Positions 44,173 through 51,114 of a stretch of DNA of 64,000 nucleotides are shown here, in pieces (positions within the stretch are counted from its first letter, which is position 1; the number at the start of each line of letters is the position of its first letter). This DNA comes from an uncultured Collinsella sp. (GTDB lineage: Bacteria > Actinomycetota > Coriobacteriia > Coriobacteriales > Coriobacteriaceae). The notes below the pieces were generated by a model, which searched no databases, was not told where the DNA came from, and saw only the letters and a program-made list of their open reading frames with translations. A program made the translations under genes and the position numbers. The stretch is taken from assembly GCA_900541875.1 (NCBI GenBank), contig UQLF01000001.1:124001-188000 (forward strand), written 5' to 3'.

Positions 44173-45162
44173 ATGGTAAGTATTGTTCTTGCTAGCCACG
44201 GGGACTTGGCAGCTGGAATCAAACAGACGGGCTCGATGGTCTTTGGCGATCAGCCGTCTGTTGCCGTGGTCTCGCTCGAGCCGAGCATGGGCCCCGACGA
44301 CTTCCGTGCCAAGGTCGAGGAAGCAATCGCTTCCTTCGAAGACCAGGAGCAGGTGCTCTTCCTCGTTGATCTGTGGGGCGGCACGCCGTTCAACCAGATC
44401 AGCGGGCTCATCGAGGGCCACGATTCCTGGGCTATCGTCACCGGTGTCAACCTGCCTATGCTCATCGAGGCATATTCGCAGCGCTTTGACGCAAAGAACA
44501 CTGCACATGCGATCGCAAAACATCTCGTGACTGAGGCTAAGGCTGGCGTGCGCGTCAAGCCCGAGTCTCTGGAGCCCGAGGAGAAGAAGCCGGCTGCGGC
44601 CGCCGCTGCTCCTGCAGGCGCCATCCCTCCGGGAACGGTCATCGGCGACGGGCACATCAAGATCGCCCACGTCCGTATCGACACCCGTCTGCTGCATGGT
44701 CAGGTGGCCACCACGTGGACCAAGCAGATCAACCCCAACCGCATCATCGTGGTTTCCGACGGCGTTGCTCACGACGAGCTCCGCAAGACCATGATCGAGC
44801 AGGCTGCCCCTCCGGGAGTCCATGCCAACGTCGTGCCCATCAAGAAGATGGCCGAGGTCGTCAAGGACACGCGCTTTGGTGACACCAAGGCCATGCTGCT
44901 CTTTGAGAACCCGCAGGATCTGCTCAAGGCCATCGAGGCCGGCGTCGACATCAAGGAAGTCAACATCGGTTCCATGGCTCACTCCAAGGGCAAGGTCGTC
45001 GTCACCAACGCCGTCGCTATGGGCGATGACGACGTCAAGACTCTCGAGGCCCTCAAGGCCAAGGGCGTCAAGTTCGAGGTCCGCAAGGTTCCTTCGGATT
45101 CCTCCGAGGATCTCGACGCCATGTTGAAGAAAGCTAAGGCCGAACTGGCCGCTCAAGCATAG
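44173..45162 (+). CDS. Mannose-family PTS IIAB fusion
   Basis: 329 aa. IIA domain (1-125) with active His9 in VLASHGDLAAG and LFLVDLWGGTPFNQ; an Ala/Pro linker (about 140-155); IIB domain with active His175 in RIDTRLLHGQV. It phosphorylates the sugar imported by IIC/IID. GGAGG lies 7 nt before ATG 44173; a GTG one codon earlier is also open. First gene of a IIAB-IIC-IID-DUF956 operon. The sugar (mannose, glucose, glucosamine or other) cannot be fixed from sequence. Confidence 0.93.
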   Translation: MVSIVLASHGDLAAGIKQTGSMVFGDQPSVAVVSLEPSMGPDDFRAKVEEAIASFEDQEQVLFLVDLWGGTPFNQISGLIEGHDSWAIVTGVNLPMLIEAYSQRFDAKNTAHAIAKHLVTEAKAGVRVKPESLEPEEKKPAAAAAAPAGAIPPGTVIGDGHIKIAHVRIDTRLLHGQVATTWTKQINPNRIIVVSDGVAHDELRKTMIEQAAPPGVHANVVPIKKMAEVVKDTRFGDTKAMLLFENPQDLLKAIEAGVDIKEVNIGSMAHSKGKVVVTNAVAMGDDDVKTLEALKAKGVKFEVRKVPSDSSEDLDAMLKKAKAELAAQA

Positions 45163-45180
45163 TAAAGGAGGGTCCGATAT

Positions 45181-45999
45181 ATGTCTGCAATCACTATTCT
45201 GCTTGTTGCGATTGTCGCGTTGCTTGCCGGTATGGAAGGCATTCTGGATGAGTTCCAGTTCCATCAGCCGCTCGTGGCATGCACGCTTATCGGTCTCGTA
45301 ACCGGTCACCTTCAGGAGGGCATCCTCCTGGGCGGTTCGCTCCAGATGATGGCCCTTGGCTGGGCTAACGTCGGCGCCGCCGTCGCGCCTGATGCCGCTC
45401 TGGCTTCGGTCGCTTCTTCGATCATCATGGTGCTCGCCCTCAACGGCGGCGCCACCGATTCGGCCAAGGCCGTTACCGCCGCCATCGCCGTCGCCGTCCC
45501 GCTGTCGGTCGCTGGCCTGTTCCTGACCATGATCTGCCGTACCCTGGCCACCGCTATCGCTCACGCCATGGACGGTTGCGCCGAGAAGGGCGACTTCTCC
45601 GGCATCGAGCGCTGGCAGTACGCTGCCATCCTCATGCAGGGCCTTCGTATCGCCATCCCGGCAGTACTTCTGTGCATCATCCCGGCTGAGGCTGTTACCA
45701 ACGCGCTTAACGCTATGCCCGACTGGCTGTCCGGCGGCATGGCTGTCGGCGGCGGCATGGTCGCTTCCGTCGGTTACGCCATGGTCATCAACATGATGGC
45801 CACCAAGGAGACCTGGCCGTTCTTCATCCTCGGCTTTGTCCTTGCTGCCATCCCTCAGCTCACGCTGATCGCCCTTGGCCTCATCGGCATCTCCCTTGCC
45901 CTCATCTACCTTGGCCTCAAGGATCTGGCCAAGCAGGGTGGCGGCATGGGCGGTGGCTCCGGTGACCCGCTCGGCGACATTCTGAACGATTACGAGTAG
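45181..45999 (+). CDS. Mannose-family PTS IIC permease
   Basis: 272 aa with several membrane helices. EGILLGGSLQMMALGWANVGAAVAPD is the conserved ManY-type signature. It follows the IIAB gene by 18 nt with AAAGGAGG near the end of the gap. Forms the translocation channel with IID. Confidence 0.93.
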   Translation: MSAITILLVAIVALLAGMEGILDEFQFHQPLVACTLIGLVTGHLQEGILLGGSLQMMALGWANVGAAVAPDAALASVASSIIMVLALNGGATDSAKAVTAAIAVAVPLSVAGLFLTMICRTLATAIAHAMDGCAEKGDFSGIERWQYAAILMQGLRIAIPAVLLCIIPAEAVTNALNAMPDWLSGGMAVGGGMVASVGYAMVINMMATKETWPFFILGFVLAAIPQLTLIALGLIGISLALIYLGLKDLAKQGGGMGGGSGDPLGDILNDYE

Positions 46000-46015
46000 G
46001 AGGGGAGTGATACAT

Positions 46016-46936
46016 ATGGCAGAGAACAAGATTCAGCTCACCAAGGCTGACCGCAAGAAGGTTTGCTTCCGTCATCAGTTCCTTCAGGGCTCGTGGAACT
46101 ACGAGCGTATGCAGAACGGCGGCTGGTGCTTCGCAATGATCCCTGCGATCAAGAAGCTCTACACCAGCAAGGATGACCAGATTGCCGCTCTTAAGCGCCA
46201 CCTGGAGTTCTATAACACCCATCCCTATGTTTCCGCCCCCGTCATTGGCGTTACCCTCGCTCTCGAGGAGGAGCGCGCCAACGGTGCTCCGATTGACGAC
46301 GTCGCCATTCAGGGCGTCAAGGTCGGTATGATGGGCCCGCTCGCCGGCGTCGGCGACCCCGCCTTCTGGTTCACCCTTCGCCCGATCCTGGGCGCTCTGG
46401 GCGCTTCCCTGGCCCTGTCCGGCAGCATCGCCGGTCCGTTGCTGTTCTTCTTCGCGTGGAACATCATCCGTTACGCCTTCCTGTGGTACACGCAGGAGTT
46501 TGGCTACAAGGTCGGCTCCTCCATCGCCAAGGACCTCTCCGGCGGTCTGATGGGCAAGGTCACCGAGGGTGCTTCCATCCTGGGTATGTTCATCATCGGT
46601 GCCCTGGTCGAGCGCTGGGTGTCCATCTCCTTCACCCCGGTCGTCTCCAAGGTCACGCAGTCCGCTGGCGCCTTTATCGACTGGGCTAACCTGCCCTCCG
46701 GTGCTGAGGGCGTCAAGGAAGCGCTGACGATGTACAACTCCGTTGGTGCTACCGCCCTTGATCCGGTTAAGGTCACCACGCTTCAGGCTAACCTCGATCA
46801 GCTCATCCCCGGCCTTGCCGCCGTGTGCCTGACCCTGCTGGTCTGCAAGCTCCTCAAGAAGAAGGTCAGCCCGATCGTCATCATCCTGGCTCTCTTCGCC
46901 GTCGGCATCATCGGTCGCGTCTGCGGCTTCATGTAA
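46016..46936 (+). CDS. Mannose-family PTS IID permease
   Basis: 306 aa. ManZ-type N-terminus (FRHQFLQGSWNYERMQNGGW) and the core GVKVGMMGPLAGVGDPAFWFTLRPI. The C-terminal half has several helices and ends near a final hydrophobic stretch. ATG 46016 (GGGGAG 8 nt upstream) lies 16 nt after the IIC stop. Confidence 0.93.
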   Translation: MAENKIQLTKADRKKVCFRHQFLQGSWNYERMQNGGWCFAMIPAIKKLYTSKDDQIAALKRHLEFYNTHPYVSAPVIGVTLALEEERANGAPIDDVAIQGVKVGMMGPLAGVGDPAFWFTLRPILGALGASLALSGSIAGPLLFFFAWNIIRYAFLWYTQEFGYKVGSSIAKDLSGGLMGKVTEGASILGMFIIGALVERWVSISFTPVVSKVTQSAGAFIDWANLPSGAEGVKEALTMYNSVGATALDPVKVTTLQANLDQLIPGLAAVCLTLLVCKLLKKKVSPIVIILALFAVGIIGRVCGFM

Positions 46937-46992
46937 GCACGCTTCGGCTTAAGACCGAGAGTTGCTAGGCAAGGGCTTTTGAGCCATTGAAA

Positions 46993-47038
46993 CGGACCGC
47001 ACCCGGTGGGTACACTGGATGCGGTCCGATTGTTTTTT
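46993..47038 (+). terminator. Terminator between IID and the DUF956 gene
   Basis: CGGACCGCA pairs with TGCGGTCCG, then ATTGTTTTTT. It sits only about 20 nt before the DUF956 start, so it probably attenuates that gene. Confidence 0.85.
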
Positions 47039-47057
47039 ATTGGAGGGCGAGGCGCGT

Positions 47058-47456
47058 ATGGCGCAATCTCAGAACAGCACGGTCGATCTGGCAACGCCGG
47101 CAACCTGCCTGATGGGGCTTACCAGTCACGGTAACGTAATGGTGGGCAATAAGGCGTTTGAGTACTATAACGAGCGCAATCCCGAGGATTATATTCAAAT
47201 CCCGTGGGACGAGGTCGACTATATTGCCGCCGAGGTTTTGCGCGGCACCAAGAAGATCACGCGTTTTGCCATCTTCACCAAGGACAACGGTCACTTTACG
47301 TTTTCGACGCGCGACGACAAAGAGACGCTTCGTGCGGTTCGTAAGTACGTCGACGAGGATAAGCTCGTGCGTTCGCCCGACTTTATCGATGTGACGGCCA
47401 AGGGCGCCAAGAGCATTCCCGGTGTCATCAAGAACCTCTTTCACAAAGGCAACTAG
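47058..47456 (+). CDS. DUF956 (ManO-like) protein of the mannose PTS operon
   Basis: 132 aa. Matches the DUF956 family found beside mannose-type PTS genes (ATCLMGLTSHGNVMVGNKAFEYYNERNPEDYIQIPWDEV; FTKDNGHFTFSTRD). Thought to adjust expression or activity of the PTS; its mechanism is not settled. GAGG lies 5 nt before ATG 47058. No membrane segments. Confidence 0.85.
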   Translation: MAQSQNSTVDLATPATCLMGLTSHGNVMVGNKAFEYYNERNPEDYIQIPWDEVDYIAAEVLRGTKKITRFAIFTKDNGHFTFSTRDDKETLRAVRKYVDEDKLVRSPDFIDVTAKGAKSIPGVIKNLFHKGN

Positions 47457-47465
47457 CCCCTCATA

Positions 47466-47532
47466 AGTTGCGGTGGAATAGTTCCTAAATGCGGCTTTAG
47501 ATGCTTTAGGCAGGAACTATTCCACCGCAACT
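47466..47532. repeat. AGTTGCGGTG palindrome family, copy 3
   Basis: Perfect 21-bp stem, 47466-47486 with 47512-47532. The arm sequence is nearly identical to copy 1, but the loop is different. Confidence 0.85.
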
Positions 47533-47591
47533 TCGAAGTCTGGTCATACGACGTATTGCGATGCAGTAAATCTGCTACACTAGTACAACAT

Positions 47592-47667
47592 GCCTCCGTA
47601 GCTCAGGGGATAGAGCACCGCTCTCCTAAAGCGGGTGTCGACGGTTCGAATCCGCCCGGGGGCACCA
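47592..47667 (+). tRNA. tRNA-Arg (anticodon CCU)
   Basis: 76-nt cloverleaf: acceptor GCCTCCG/CGGGGGC (one G-T pair), D arm GCTC/GAGC, anticodon stem CCGCT/AGCGG with loop CTCCTAA, T loop TTCGAAT, and CCA encoded at the 3' end. Reads AGG. Confidence 0.96.
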
Positions 47668-47676
47668 GGGAATATG

Positions 47677-47708
47677 ACGGCGTCGCGAGAGCGGCGCCGT
47701 TTCTTGTT
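47677..47708 (+). terminator. Terminator of tRNA-Arg
   Basis: ACGGCG and CGCCGT stem with TTCTTGTTT after it. Confidence 0.8.
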
Positions 47709-47724
47709 TCAAGACTTTAGTCTG

Positions 47725-48450
47725 CTGGCCGCGCAGCGGCCAGCTTTAAACCACCCGCTACGCGGGTGGAGACAAACGGCTTTACAAAGCCACCCCTCCG
47801 ACCGATATTGACGATTGTTCAGGCCGTCAAGAATTCGAGTCGAAGGGGTGGTCGCCATGGCCCAGAAGGCCTACAGCCTTTCCCACACGAAGTGGATGTG
47901 CAAGTACCACATCGTGTTCACGCCGAAGTATAGGCGCAAAGTGATCTACAACCAAATCAGGAGCGACATAGGGGAGATCCTCAGGAAGCTGTGCGAGTAC
48001 AAGGGGATCGAGATAATCGAGGGGCACCTGATGCCCGACCACGTGCACGTGCTGCTGGCGATCCCGCCGAAGTACAGCGTCGCGAGCGTCATGGGCTACC
48101 TGAAGGGGAAGAGCTCGCTGATGATATTCGACAGGCACGCCAACCTCAAGTACAAGTTCGGCAACAGGAAGTTCTGGGCGGAGGGCTACTACGTGTCCAC
48201 CGTCGGCCTGAACGAGGCGACGATCGCCAAGTACATCAGGGAGCAGGAGTCCCACGACATCGCGCTGGACAAGCTGAGCGTGAAGGAGTACGAGGACCCC
48301 TTCAAGAGGGGGTGATGCTGCCGGTTCGACCGGCGCGCCACGGGTCAAGATGCACTAGGCCTGGACGAAGTCCGGGCCCGCGCCTTTAGACGCGAGCCCG
48401 GGGCCCGTGGGTTATACCCTAAGAGCAAACCACCCTTTTTAAGGGTGGTT
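47725..48450 (+). mobile_element. IS200-type element with tnpA only (limits approximate)
   Basis: The Y1 transposase gene is bracketed by subterminal hairpins. Upstream are CTGGCCGC GCA GCGGCCAG (47725-47743) and CCACCCGC TA CGCGGGTGG (47751-47769). Downstream are TGCCGGTTCGACCGGC (about 48318-48333) and ACCACCCTTTTTAAGGGTGGT (about 48428-48449). No tnpB is present. It is inserted just past the tRNA-Arg terminator. Confidence 0.75.
47857..48315 (+). CDS. tnpA: IS200/IS605-family Y1 transposase TnpA
   Basis: 152-aa single-strand transposase. HUH motif HVH (H62, H64) in MPDHVHVLLAIPPK, catalytic Tyr126 in TIAKYIREQE, and the helix of the family (SVMGYLKGKSS). The length equals that of typical IS200 TnpA. 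ATG 47857 follows AAGGGG. Intact frame, so potentially active on its own ends and on hairpin repeats with similar stems. Confidence 0.93.
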   Translation: MAQKAYSLSHTKWMCKYHIVFTPKYRRKVIYNQIRSDIGEILRKLCEYKGIEIIEGHLMPDHVHVLLAIPPKYSVASVMGYLKGKSSLMIFDRHANLKYKFGNRKFWAEGYYVSTVGLNEATIAKYIREQESHDIALDKLSVKEYEDPFKRG

Positions 48451-48638
48451 CTGATTTGTGGGGGCCGCCGGCGGATTCGGGCCGTCGACGCCCGCGTCAC
48501 CAATATGGGTCGCATTTCGTCTAGCTCCGCTCGCGCCACCCTTCCCGTCGCCCGCATCATCAGGGCTGCATCGGTTAGAATCGTGTGTGCGACGCATCCC
48601 GTGCGCGGGCGGCCGAAGACTTGATCGGAGGTCCCCAA
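48451..48638. other. Stretch between the IS200 element and a small gene
   Basis: Contains a TAGAAT -10-like box near 48576 that may drive the 49-aa gene. Nothing else recognised. Confidence 0.4.
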
Positions 48639-48788
48639 TTGCTGAAATTCCTTAACGCGCTCGCCGCCCTTGCGACGGTCGGCACGTTCATCATTGCGTT
48701 TCTTGATTCGTATGAGGTTCGGGTTAAGGTCCGTAGGCGCACGCGGGGTGCGGACGGTTCTCGGCGTTTGCGCCGCAAGCGCAAATAA
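48639..48788 (+). CDS. Small single-pass membrane protein, unknown
   Basis: 49 aa from TTG 48639 (CGGAGG 6 nt upstream). One helix (LNALAALATVGTFIIAFL) and a strongly basic tail (VRVKVRRRTRGADGSRRLR). It has its own possible -10 upstream and a clean terminator 2 nt after the stop, which supports it being a real gene. Family unknown. Confidence 0.6.
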   Translation: MLKFLNALAALATVGTFIIAFLDSYEVRVKVRRRTRGADGSRRLRRKRK

Positions 48789-48818
48789 AAACGGCCGGGG
48801 TTGCAGCCCGGCCGTTTA
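48786..48818 (+). terminator. Terminator of the small membrane protein gene
   Basis: AAACGGCCGGG GTTGCAG CCCGGCCGTTT, perfect 11-bp stem. Works in both directions. Confidence 0.85.
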
Positions 48819-48822
48819 ACAC

Positions 48823-48992
48823 GTTAGAAAACTAGGCCGCCCGCGCTCCTTAACACTTACGCGGGATGCGTCGTTTTCTAGACACATTCTACCCGTCCGG
48901 CTGCGGGTCCGTCCACATTTTCCAAATCAAATCACCAGATGTCTACTGAGACACGCAGAGCGCCCGCTTGCTGGGGGAGCAAGCGGGCGCTT
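48823..48992. other. Structured intergenic region after pknB
   Basis: TTAGAAAAC (about 48823) pairs with GTTTTCTA (about 48872) across CCGCCCGCG..CGCGGG. A 14-bp stem, AGCGCCCGCTTGCT with AGCAAGCGGGCGCT, lies at 48959-48991, 53 nt past the pknB stop. Neither has a T-run on the minus strand. Confidence 0.55.
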
Positions 48993-49044
48993 CTGAGCGA
49001 ATGTGTTTGCGGTCTAAACCGCTCGGAGCAACAAGCGATCGACG

Positions 49045-50982
49045 TTAGTTGCTAGACTCGGAGTCGTCGCCGGAGCCGGAGATAGAAACCGTCAGCGTAA
49101 TCGTGCTGTCGGTGGACTGCTTGCCGGTGGGGGAGACGCCCGTAACGGTGGCATCCTCGTTACCGCTTACGGGATTGCCGTTCTGGTCACAGAAGCCAAT
49201 GTTATAGAAACCGGCGTTGTTGAGCGCGGTAACGGCGGCGGAGATGCTCTTGCCGTACAGGTTGCCCGGGACGGTGGCCTTGCCGGACTTCTTGGCAATG
49301 ACGACGGTAATCGTGGCGCCGGGCTTCTGCTTGCCGCTGGGGTTCCAGCTGATCACGGTGCCCTCGGTAACCGAGTCGTTCTCCTGGTAGCTCACGTCGA
49401 CGCCAAAGCCTGCCATATCGAGGGCGTTGCGCGCCTGGGCCTCGGTCATGTCGGTCAGGTCGGGGACGGACGTGGTATCCGGGCCGCTCGAGACCTTGTA
49501 CGAGATGGTCGTGCCCTTCGCGACTTCCTTACCGGCTTCGGTGCCCTGCTCAAAGACCTGGCCCTCATCAGCCTCGTTGGCCTCCTCGGAGGCGTTGCCC
49601 TTCAGGCCAACGCTTGCCAGTGCGGCTTCTGCTTGGTCCTTGGTCAGGCCGACAAGTTTGGGAACCTCAACCTTTTCGGAGGGCTTGGGGCCCTTGGAGA
49701 TTACCAGGTTCACCTTGGTGCCCTTGGTCTTCTTGGTGTTGCCGTTGGGCGTCTGCTCGGCGACCTTGCCCTCGTCGACATCGTCGTTGTAGCTTTGGTC
49801 GATGGTGCCGACCTCGAGGCCGGCTTCCTTGATCAGCTCGACGGCGGTCTGCTGGTTCTTGCCCAGCACGTCGGGCACGGTGACCTGCTCGCCGCCAAAG
49901 AGTCCTGTGGCAAAGGCCACCACGATGCCGATGACGGCAACCGCTGCCACCACGGCGGCGATGATCTTGTTCTTGTTGGATTTGGGCTTTTCGACTTCGT
50001 AGGAGCCGGTGGAGCCCGAAACCGAGCTACGGGCGGTATTTTGGCCGCTCATGCCCGAGACGGGACGCACCATGGCGCGCGTCTGATCGGAAAGCTCGCG
50101 AGTCTTGGTGGCGCCCAGCTCACCGGGGGCACCGATGATGCGCGTGGGCTCCGAGACGTTGACGGCACGGCCCGACAGGTAGCTGTTGAGCACCTGACGC
50201 AGCTCGTCGGCGGTCTGGAAGCGGTTTGCTGGGTCCTTCTCCATGCACTTGAGGATGATGCGCTCAAGGTCGGCGTCGACACCGGAGTTGATCTGGCTCG
50301 GCGGAATAGGCAGCTCGTTGACCTGCTTGAGTGCGACCGAGATAGCGTCGTCACCGTCAAAGGGAACGCGGCCGGTGGCGCACTCGTACATCACGACGCC
50401 CAGCGAGTAGATATCCGAGGTGGGGCCGAGGTCCTGACCACGGGTCTGCTCGGGGCTGACGTAGTGGGCGGTTCCCAGCACGTTGTTGTCTTGCGTGAGG
50501 TGGCTGTTCTTGGCGCGCGCGATGCCAAAGTCCATCACCTTGATGTTGCCGTCGGGCAGCACCATGATGTTCTGCGGCTTAATGTCGCGGTGGATGATCT
50601 CGTGCTTGTGGGCGACCGAAAGCGCGGAGCTGATCTGCGAGCCGATCTGGGCGACCTTCTTGGGGTCGAGGGCGCCGTGGCTCTTGATGCCGCTCTTAAG
50701 GTCGGTGCCGCGCAGGTACTCCATGACGATGTAATAGGTGTCGCCGTCCTTGCCCCAATCGTAGACGCCCACGATATAAGGGGAGGAGAGACCGGCTGCT
50801 GCCTGGGCCTCTTGCTTAAAGCGTGCGGCGAAGGTTGCGTCGCCAGCATACTGCGGCAGCATAATCTTGACGGCTACCGTGCGGTCGAGGACCTGGTCCT
50901 GTGCGCGGTAGACGGTCGCCATGCCGCCTGTTCCCACCTTATCCTTGAGGAGGTATCTTCCCCCGAGGACCCTCTGTTCCAT
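49045..50982 (-). CDS. pknB: Ser/Thr protein kinase with four PASTA domains
   Basis: 645 aa. Cytoplasmic Hanks-type kinase (10-270) with GTGGMATVY loop, VAVKIM Lys, HRDIKPQN and DFG; a juxtamembrane Ser/Thr-rich segment; one membrane helix near 336-358; then four extracellular PASTA repeats (first begins VTVPDVLGKNQQ). These bind muropeptides and lipid II in relatives. ATG 50982 has AGGAG 5 nt upstream; an ATG five codons earlier lacks one. Last gene of the cell-wall signalling operon. Confidence 0.95.
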   Translation of the reverse strand: MEQRVLGGRYLLKDKVGTGGMATVYRAQDQVLDRTVAVKIMLPQYAGDATFAARFKQEAQAAAGLSSPYIVGVYDWGKDGDTYYIVMEYLRGTDLKSGIKSHGALDPKKVAQIGSQISSALSVAHKHEIIHRDIKPQNIMVLPDGNIKVMDFGIARAKNSHLTQDNNVLGTAHYVSPEQTRGQDLGPTSDIYSLGVVMYECATGRVPFDGDDAISVALKQVNELPIPPSQINSGVDADLERIILKCMEKDPANRFQTADELRQVLNSYLSGRAVNVSEPTRIIGAPGELGATKTRELSDQTRAMVRPVSGMSGQNTARSSVSGSTGSYEVEKPKSNKNKIIAAVVAAVAVIGIVVAFATGLFGGEQVTVPDVLGKNQQTAVELIKEAGLEVGTIDQSYNDDVDEGKVAEQTPNGNTKKTKGTKVNLVISKGPKPSEKVEVPKLVGLTKDQAEAALASVGLKGNASEEANEADEGQVFEQGTEAGKEVAKGTTISYKVSSGPDTTSVPDLTDMTEAQARNALDMAGFGVDVSYQENDSVTEGTVISWNPSGKQKPGATITVVIAKKSGKATVPGNLYGKSISAAVTALNNAGFYNIGFCDQNGNPVSGNEDATVTGVSPTGKQSTDSTITLTVSISGSGDDSESSN

Positions 50983-51114
50983 TCCTGCTCCTAACATAAC
51001 TATTCGCTCAACGATGTGTGTAGTACCTACGATGTGGCCGCTGGGGCCGTGTGGCGCGTTGCCGCTAACTCTTCGGCCGCGGCGCGCCTCGGGTGTCCGA
51101 TTCGATCATGGGCA

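Noticed and set aside
44092..46029. 645-codon minus-strand frame opposite PTS IIAB/IIC
   Set aside because: Antisense shadow crossing two real genes and their promoter.
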